From Paraphysomonas bandaiensis (taxonomy: Eukaryota > Chrysophyceae), in the NCBI GenBank assembly GCA_965644295.1, contig CBFFRP010000078.1:62001-126000 (forward strand): a DNA stretch of 64,000 bases. The letters are read 5' to 3'. Made by a program: the position numbers and the translations under genes. The notes beneath the pieces were generated by a model that had not been told where the DNA came from, searched no databases, and was given only the letters and a program-made list of their open reading frames with translations. How positions within the stretch are numbered: the stretch's first letter is position 1; each line of letters starts with the position of its first letter. Positions 57,484 through 64,000 of the stretch are shown here, in pieces.

Positions 57484-59539
57484 ATGATGACAGGAGAGAC
57501 CAATGAAGTAGAATTACTTGAAGATGGTAATCTTCATAACGGCAATGATTATGACCGTGTACTTAACGACATGTTCCATATAGAAGATAAGAGATATAAT
57601 GGTGTGATACAAGTGTTTATTCCACAGCATTATCAACAAGTATTTGAGAATGAGTGGCTGCCAGATATATATGATACGGTTATTTCGTATCGAGGATTTC
57701 GCAAGCGTCATGTACTCAAACTATCTACCAGTGATAACTATATAGAATATGCAGTAATTCTAGGATTTGATACCCTCAATGATTACAATGACTGGGTAAC
57801 ATCTTCGGATAGGCTTCAGAGAGTGGAAAAGCTTAAAAATATTGGAGCATTTGTGTACAAGCTGAATGACTATGGAGGTCGAGTACAGGAAGGCGCACCA
57901 ATGGGAAGCAATGGGAATACTAAACCTAGCAGAATAAGTTTGCAAAACACAGTATCGAATCGACCCACACCTCGTCCTCCTGCTAAGTGGAAACTATCTA
58001 TTATTATCGTTGTGTGTATATTCTGTGCATTACTTGTTGTGGGATCGGGAGGCTCAATTACAGTAATGCGAGACGCAGGCATTCCACTTGGAGCAGTGTA
58101 CATGTTAACACTTATGCACATCATTCCGGTTTTGATTTACTCTATGCTTCCCCTTCTAATGGGAATTCAATTTGTGAACAATTGGCTTCGTCACCCTCGA
58201 CCACCTGCTAGTGAGCTTCATCCATTACTTGCCGTACTCGATCAGGGCCTGCAGATGTTTGCACCGGCTCCTGTCTCTCCTGTGCCACCTGCAGTAATGC
58301 AGCGCCTTAATAAGTTGGAGCAACGATTAGAGCTAATAAGAAAAATGAATCACTCTCTGAAAACTCGACTTGAGGACGTCGTACCCGATTCTACAGATAC
58401 CGCGAATGACATGATGCGACTAGAGTCTGATTCACGCCAACAACTTCTCCAAAGAAAAGAAACTCACACGAATGAAATGGCTGAGCAGATTGGTGAACGA
58501 ATAAGGCATTACGATAACTTGAAATACGATGAAGCGAAGGGAGATGGTATTGTAGGACCTCTATCCTTAGCCGTTAGGCATTTTGTAAAGTGGGAGTGTG
58601 TAGAAGACTTCGAGCAGTGGACTGATAAAATGGACGCAGAAATGAATAGGTCTACAGGCTCCTGTGTTCAAAACACGCTTTTGATTGCACTATTCTTAGG
58701 TATGATGGCTATATGGGTATGGTGCGGATCGCTCCGAAGGTATCTCCCTGTTTCTATATACTTTTTTTCACGCACATGTAAAAGACTGACGGGGACCCAT
58801 TTATAAACACGTTCACGTTCGATAATTTTGATCATCTATCAGCATTTGCACATTCCGCACACCGATGTGATCTCCTGAGGTCAGTGATAACTGTGTATAA
58901 ATTATTTACTTTTCTGTAATAGCTTCGTAACTTGTTATTGAATTGACAGGGAGTTGGAACCATTGTTAGAAGCAACGTCGATTGTATCATTGAATGAGGT
59001 GAGTATTGGTGTAATACGGTTAAGTCATTACATTATTCAATACTCGCGAGCATTCTAGACTGATTTAATTTTTATCATGCTAGGAGCGCTGTATCACTGA
59101 TGCATTTTCGGAACTCTTTGTGGGCACTGGTGAAAATGCCGCTGTACGACCACCCCCATTATGGAAGTCATGCATTTTAACTATTATTCCTTTGCATGTA
59201 GGTGTTTTTTTGGTATATTACTTATTGCTCTTGATATGTGATACTCAGATAATTGTATGGCTACTCGGGATAAATTTTTATCCTTATCTTTATGTTAGCG
59301 GCATCAATGACGTCGTCGTTGTGTTTATTGCCTCTGTGGTGAACGTATTCATGAATAGTTATATCGGTGTTCCTCTGATGCATTCGCAATTCGGAAGATG
59401 GCTTCATATGAGTCGACCGATTCATCCATTGCCTTACATTGGTTTTCTAGATTGTGGATTTTCAAAGTTTTATCAGGTTACTCTTCTTGTATTTTGGGTG
59501 CTCATGAATGTGTTACTTGGTAATATGCTCTCTAGTTGA
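57484..59539 (+). CDS. Membrane protein with two ABM-type domains, internally duplicated
   Basis: Exons 57484-58716, 58785-58879, 58950-58998 and 59084-59539 give 610 aa. A possible extra 36-bp intron at 58664-58699 would remove 12 residues. The first ABM-like (antibiotic biosynthesis monooxygenase, dimeric alpha/beta barrel) domain is at about 38-125: VIQVFIPQHYQQVFENEWLP ... FDTLNDYNDWVTSSDR. It is followed by PPAKWKLSIIIVVCIF and a second hydrophobic span (VYMLTLMHIIPVLIYSMLPL). The second unit repeats the order: LSLAVRHFVKWECVEDFEQW ... MMAIWTDGDPFINTFTFDNF, then PPPLWKSCILTIIPLHVGVF and two more spans. A coiled segment joins the units. The ABM-plus-membrane layout resembles the COG3224-type family. 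Function unknown; heme or quinone chemistry cannot be asserted. The last ABM half is recovered only by splicing. Confidence 0.75.
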
Positions 59540-59827
59540 TCCAAAAGTGTTGTACTGGGATTCAAATATTAAAAAATATATTTACTACAAATTAGCTATA
59601 TGCGGTGATGAGCTGACGAAGTTAGAGAAATAAAACGAAATATACCATAATGACTATAGCAGCTTACTATGTTGTGTTAATATCAGTATATATAAAAAGT
59701 CGATTACAGGCACAAGTATGAGATGATATTTACTTCTTACTTCCTCGACTAATAAAATCTAAAGAATATAGTACATGTCTTCACAATTATTTTTCCCGTA
59801 GACTGTTTACATTTTTACAATGGCCAT

Positions 59828-60650
59828 ATGATTTTTGATACGCTACAACATGGAATCAAGCCCATCGAAACCGGGAGGGACTGTGAAAGTTTATCTGAAA
59901 AAGTATCAGCATATGTCAGAATAGACATTATTTCGGGATCTATTTTTCGACCAGCCACCCCCCAGGTTGAGCGCTACTGGACCGGCCACATTACTGCCAC
60001 ACAAATGGCCGACGCATTCGGACGCCACATATCCAGCTCACTGCTCGAACATCAATTCCACGCCCTAGAAAAATCCATCGCCTCTATCCTACTCCCCCTA
60101 TATGATGGAGGGCTCCGCATGCTTCGCAATAGGGGACACAGACACCACAACGTAGACACGGCACCGGCGACACCGGTCCCGACACACGCAAAGCCCCGCC
60201 AGCCCCAGGATACCCACCCGACACCAAAAGTACTCCAGCTACTCCAGGCGACATCCACCCCACGAACTACACTCTCTGCAAGAGCCCAGACCCGACAGAG
60301 GCAAGCGCAACCACTCCGGAAACAACTTCTCCTTACTTGTAGCCGAAACCCCACCTCAACAACCAGCACCATCTCCACCACCGACTTGCACTCTCATATA
60401 CAACTCGCCTCACCCACCCCCCACATAATCCATGGCACAGGCCCGCCAGACACATTGCCCAAAGGTAGACCCCCCGACTAACCTCACTACAAGGGACGGT
60501 TGCACCATGGTGCTCGCAGCGATGCACAAGCAGTCCCGAGACGGTTGCCCGCCACTAGTAGTATATAGCAAATCTAGTTATTAGCTAGTCTATAGACATA
60601 AACTAGTTTCTGTACGCAACCGTACTCATGTAATAATCAGACTTTCATAT
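59828..60650 (+). mobile_element. Family R element, 3' portion with ORF remnant
   Basis: The frame 59828-60481 (217 codons) contains PQVERYWTGHITATQMADAF and ends TLPKGRPPD, homologous to the ORF at 973-1752. It is followed by the family tail (GGTTGCACCATGGTGCTCGC, GCACAAGCAG, then TAATAATCAGACTTTCATAT). The first 40 codons or so do not match and may be read-in from flanking DNA. The left end of the element is missing. The long Pro/Thr-rich frame is intact here, unlike the other copy. Confidence 0.55.
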
Positions 60651-60654
60651 ATAT

Positions 60655-60775
60655 TTTTCGACCTAGTCAATTTAGTGGAATTTCCTAGTCACCCCAATAT
60701 TGGTGTAAAATTTTTTAACTTTACAATGACTAGGTTGAGTAGGTGGAATAGGGTATTCACCTAGTCAACGTGGGA
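60655..60775. repeat. Small CTAGGTTGA inverted repeat element
   Basis: It contains TCGACCTAGTCAATTTAGTG, TTTCCTAGTCA, then ATGACTAGGTTGAGTAGGTG and TCACCTAGTCAACGTGG. Its modules are the inverted counterparts of 21180-21290. In both places it lies beside a family R copy. Confidence 0.35.
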
Positions 60776-62171
60776 GCATACTCTAGCAAACGTTGCATGC
60801 ATGCAATGTACATCATATATTTCTGCATCGTATCTTAGGATGGACAAATATCTCATCAGGGGCATCAGAGAGCCGACGCTGCCATCGAAACACTTTCTTG
60901 CTCTTGTATACCAGCACCAATCCAAGCATATATATATCTCCAGGTACTCGAATTATTATGCAAGGACTGCTGCAAATTCTTTCAGGCATAATGGCGCTTC
61001 ACAATAACGTTTCCTGACGATAAAATTAAGATATGTACAGGACAATATATATCTCGTACACGCCTCGCAAATAATGTGCACCTAGCCAACAGTGTAACGC
61101 AGTTGCATAGAGAAAAAATGTAGTAGGGGGCAATTGTCCCACAACCGAGGACAGATGTAGTACTGAGGTACCTATAACACAATGATTAGTACTCACAAGA
61201 TTCTATATATACTCACTAGACAATATATGTCTTCAACTCAAGTAAACCTCTTTTTAACACGAGAAAGGGAATTATGGAGATTAAAGAAGGCTCTAGTTTC
61301 AAGCCTCTGACTCTATAGTAAAAATATTTTGGTTTATTTTATGATAAAGTAGTATCTCTGTTTATAGTGGGTCAGGGGGAGGAACACTGACATTATCCAA
61401 CTGCACTGCCATCCTTTGTTTAGTCGTACAGTGACAAAAGTATAGATTGTACACACGTAGAGCTTTAGGTAGAATAACTGGTCTAGTATCACGGAATACT
61501 TCAACGACGTAATTTAATCGATTTACCTAAGTCTAAGTCCTTCATTCTAAGGAGATCACATTCAACCTAGTATAAAGTATAAAGCAGTCAATCAGTAAAT
61601 GTCAATGCGTAAACGGGTATATAATGTTTAGCAAAAGTAATGCAGGCACAACAGAAATGATTTGTGCTTAAGTGATCAACTGTTTTGTGTTCTAGAATGT
61701 CTATGTATTCTTTTCTAAAATGCTGATAATAAGGTCGAATGTAGTTCGAATATGTACTCCCGAACAAATTCTATTATAATTTAAATAATTTTCAAAGTCT
61801 CATTTTGCTCTCTTTTCAAATATAGTTTGTAATATTTGTTTTTTAGTATATGTATTCATCTACAGACTATATTGTTGTGTTAGTAGACTGACTCAAATAG
61901 AATAGTATGAATAGAAGCAGAGAGCGCAAGAGCTGAAGATATCCGGTGACTCTTACCTCCACAGACGCCGATGTACCCTTTATAGGTCCACCACCATATG
62001 ATTTTTCTTATTTTTATTCATTGCAATATTTAATCATTAGCTATTGAGTAACGCTTTGTACTAATGGTATACATGGTCATGATGATTAAATATTTCAGAT
62101 CTATTAACAGCCATATTACAAACTCTAACTGCAAATAGTTTGCAGAAAGTAATAGTACATCTATCGACAGT

Positions 62172-62702
62172 TCACAAACTATTTTCAGGGGCATCCAATA
62201 CATATTCAGATTCTATAATATCAACACAATTAGAATCAGATGCGGTATTTAAACTACAGAAATTGTCAGAACTCAATTCTTCGGTGGGTTTCAATATTTC
62301 ATAACGGGGCGAGGGTGACACTATTTTTTCTTGGAGATTGTTTGGCCGCGCCGAAAACATATTACCAAAGGAAAGCATCAAAAGGGAAAGTAGTCGCAGT
62401 CTCTTCGCTACGATATACAGCACTACAGCAAAGAAAAAAACTAATGAGCCCAACAGACTGTATTTTTCCCATATTTCTGCGTTCTTTAAAGAACTGAGAC
62501 GCTTTTTACTAGATCCAAGTGCCCCTTTAAGATGATATGAATGTTCCTGTAATGTATCCTTAATAAGATCTCCATCTCTCGTTAGATGATTGACTGCATT
62601 TTCTGATCCATGTAATGTCCGCTCAATCACAACTCTTGTGCGTTGAAGGGATTCAGTAACTCCTCTGGCACTCTTAACAGTGTTATTCGATGTAGATGGC
62701 AT
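62172..62702 (-). CDS. Sec20/BNIP1-like SNARE
   Basis: A single exon of 176 aa. The SNARE-like region (about 15-80) reads VTESLQRTRVVIERTLHGSE and DGDLIKDTLQEHSYHLKGAL, then SSKKRLSSLKNAEIWEKYS. It is followed by one membrane span, LLGSLVFFFAVVLYIVAKRL (about 85-104). The 'TxSLxRTRxxIxxxL' start, the RxExxDK-like junction (KNAEIWEKY) and the VLYIVxKRL end of the span match Sec20-domain proteins, ER t-SNAREs in Golgi-to-ER retrograde transport. Two oddities: the N-terminal regulatory half typical of the family is absent (perhaps an unseen upstream exon), and a 70-residue tail follows the span and would be luminal. It carries no clear HDEL. Divergent from the EGF gene, 398 bp apart. Confidence 0.65.
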   Translation of the reverse strand: MPSTSNNTVKSARGVTESLQRTRVVIERTLHGSENAVNHLTRDGDLIKDTLQEHSYHLKGALGSSKKRLSSLKNAEIWEKYSLLGSLVFFFAVVLYIVAKRLRLLSLLMLSFGNMFSARPNNLQEKIVSPSPRYEILKPTEELSSDNFCSLNTASDSNCVDIIESEYVLDAPENSL

Positions 62703-63100
62703 GGAGTAGGGAATATATACGATTCAATCCAACAATTGTAGAGTGAATTAAATATATCTTCACATGTGCCTGATGTGTGAGGAGGGTATATACTAAAGTA
62801 TTATATACAGTAGTCCACATCATACAGACTCAGCAGTGTAGGCATATATACGTCATATTCCAATTGTAGAGCTGGAAAAGAGGTACTCTGCACTGTATAC
62901 CAACCTACTGTACTTTGTTGTATGGTGTAACTATATACTTCTGCATTCTAATCGTTGATTGGTCAATTTCATTTTGGTGCAGTGTCTCTTCAAGATATCT
63001 CTCGCCTGTTCAAGATTTCATAGTTACGGTGGCAGTTGCAACGCTTTGCAACATCTTTTGTAATCAAATAGACACCAAAATCACAAACATCAAAGTGATC
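62703..63100. promoter_or_regulatory. Divergent intergenic region, Sec20-like / EGF genes
   Basis: A 398-bp spacer between opposed start codons. The 80 bp before the EGF-protein ATG is pyrimidine/CAA-rich leader-like sequence. No defined element is claimed. Confidence 0.35.
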
Positions 63101-64000
63101 ATGATGAAAACTGCGTTAATTACAGCATTGGCTGCCAATGCCGCCAGCATTGTTAATGCCGAGTGTGCAAATGCATGCAATGGGCACGGAAGTTGCACCA
63201 GTTATGATATGTGCGATTGCAACCGAAACTGGCAGGCTAATGACTGTTCAGAGCGTGTGTGCCAGTTTGGTCTTGCACACGTGGATACCCCAAAGGGAGA
63301 TTTGAACCACGATAATGTCATTGAAGGCCCTGACAATATCATTGTTGAGAATGCCTTTAAGTATCCTTTTGGAACCACTGAGCAGTTTCCCCGCATGCAG
63401 GATTCGGATCTTGCTGACCTCGAGAATTCAGCCCACTACTACATGGAATGCTCTAATAAGGGAACCTGTAACAGAGAAACTGGTACTTGTGAGTGCTTTC
63501 CTGGATATGACGGTGCAGCATGTCAGCGTGCTTCTTGCCCTGGATACCCAGAGTCCTGCTCTGGGCATGGTGTTTGCAAAACCATTCGCCAGTTGGCCAA
63601 TGCCGATTACGGCAATATTTACGAGCTTTGGGACAGAGATGTAACAATGGGGTGTGAGTGTGACAAGGGATTTTATGGTCCTGACTGCTCTTTGAGAGAG
63701 TGCAAGTATGAGATCGACCCTCTATACTATGATGATACCGCTACTATTAAATATTCTGTCTTCGACTTCGCCATCCTCACCACTGGAAGTCTGCAGACAG
63801 ATTTCACCAATGGTATGTCTGATTCTAGCACAGCTTACTGGGCGATCAAGTTCTATGATATGCACGGTGAGGACTGGACTACTAGACCTATTCCTGAGGG
63901 AGCTCAGTGCGCCGAGGTCTTGGATGCCCTGGCTGACCTTCCCAATGATGTTATCCCTAGAATGGATTCCACATGGTGCACGAGAACTGCCAGGGACAAT
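63101..64000 (+). CDS. Secreted EGF-module protein, 5' part only
   Basis: Open from the ATG at 63101 to the window end (300 codons, no intron). A signal peptide is evident (MMKTALITALAANAASIVNA, cleavage before or near Glu-Cys at 21). Three EGF-like modules are visible: CNGHGSC ... CDCNRNWQANDCSERVC (about 25-50), CSNKGTCNRETGTCECFPGY (about 118-140) and CSGHGVCKT ... CECDKGFYGPDCSLREC (about 155-205). Between the first two, DNIIVENAFKYPFGTTEQFP and RMQDSDLADLENSAHYYMEC form a highly conserved block that I associate with a family of abundant secreted proteins in stramenopiles. It is probably a cell-surface or extracellular-matrix glycoprotein, with function unknown. The start is preceded by a stop-rich leader, and the second ATG at 63104 is equally possible. 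Confidence 0.88.
   Translation, partial: MMKTALITALAANAASIVNAECANACNGHGSCTSYDMCDCNRNWQANDCSERVCQFGLAHVDTPKGDLNHDNVIEGPDNIIVENAFKYPFGTTEQFPRMQDSDLADLENSAHYYMECSNKGTCNRETGTCECFPGYDGAACQRASCPGYPESCSGHGVCKTIRQLANADYGNIYELWDRDVTMGCECDKGFYGPDCSLRECKYEIDPLYYDDTATIKYSVFDFAILTTGSLQTDFTNGMSDSSTAYWAIKFYDMHGEDWTTRPIPEGAQCAEVLDALADLPNDVIPRMDSTWCTRTARDN

Larger units (their letters stand above)
59540..62171. other. Intergenic region with family R debris
   Basis: Besides the repeat material at 59828-60775, no gene is supported. The short frames at 60793-61017 and 60982-61182 (minus) have no recognisable motif. 61200-62170 is plain AT-rich sequence. Confidence 0.5.

Noticed and set aside
1-64000. tRNA, rRNA or riboswitch genes
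   Set aside because: I looked for T-arm-like GGTTCRANNCC boxes with an upstream A-box and for rRNA-like stretches, and found no convincing candidate by eye. A tRNAscan or Rfam run would be decisive.

Overview
This is a nuclear eukaryotic window. Genes are split by many short AT-rich GT-AG introns (mostly 44-60 bp) and sit in AT-rich intergenic DNA full of transposon debris. The partial gene at the right edge (signal peptide, three EGF-like modules, and a conserved block between EGF 1 and 2) resembles secreted EGF-module proteins I associate with stramenopiles. A CCT-domain protein, a phosphagen-kinase family member, a class I cyclic nucleotide phosphodiesterase and a voltage-gated K+ channel fit an algal or heterotrophic stramenopile. 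This assignment is inference; no rRNA or organelle marker is present.

Layout. 0-2 kb: a transposable element of an unrecognised family ('family R') with a broken ORF. 4-6 kb: a thioredoxin-UIM-UBA-PUB protein. 8.3-9.4 kb: a three-RRM protein with a presequence-like N-terminus. 9.8-12.1 kb: hAT debris and a family R copy. 13.4-15.8 kb: a Kv-type channel. 16.6-17.7 kb: a second hAT family. 18-20.6 kb: a WKF-domain protein and a phosphodiesterase, head to head. 21-23 kb: family R debris. 23.4-26.4 kb: a CCT protein and a DHHC palmitoyltransferase. 27.2-29.0 kb: MoaC and ribosomal protein eL32, with a 407-bp inverted-repeat element between them. 31.0-33.3 kb: an unassigned helical protein, followed by a decayed partial copy of itself. 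34.4-42.1 kb: a giant EF-hand / acidic repeat / four-fold phosphagen-kinase-like protein. 42.6-43.3 kb: a ubiquitin-like protein. 45-46.2 kb: a RING protein. 46.4-47.2 kb: a long CATA microsatellite. 47.3-50.9 kb: SPT5. 51.5-53.8 kb: a degenerate hAT. 54.3-56.9 kb: a Pumilio protein. 57.5-59.5 kb: a tandem ABM-domain membrane protein. 60 kb: family R debris. 62.2-62.7 kb: a Sec20-type SNARE. 63.1 kb to the end: the EGF protein.

The genes do not form one pathway. Housekeeping functions (SPT5, eL32, MoaC, PUF, Sec20) are mixed with signalling ones (Kv channel, PDE, EF-hand protein, DHHC). All seven minus-strand genes have a plus-strand gene head to head at their 5' side. The most novel locus is the 7.7-kb gene at 34371-42094. 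Its apparent ATG lies inside an intron; splicing restores an EF-hand and a possible myristoylation start. Each of its four kinase-fold modules lacks several catalytic residues normally needed by creatine/arginine kinases.
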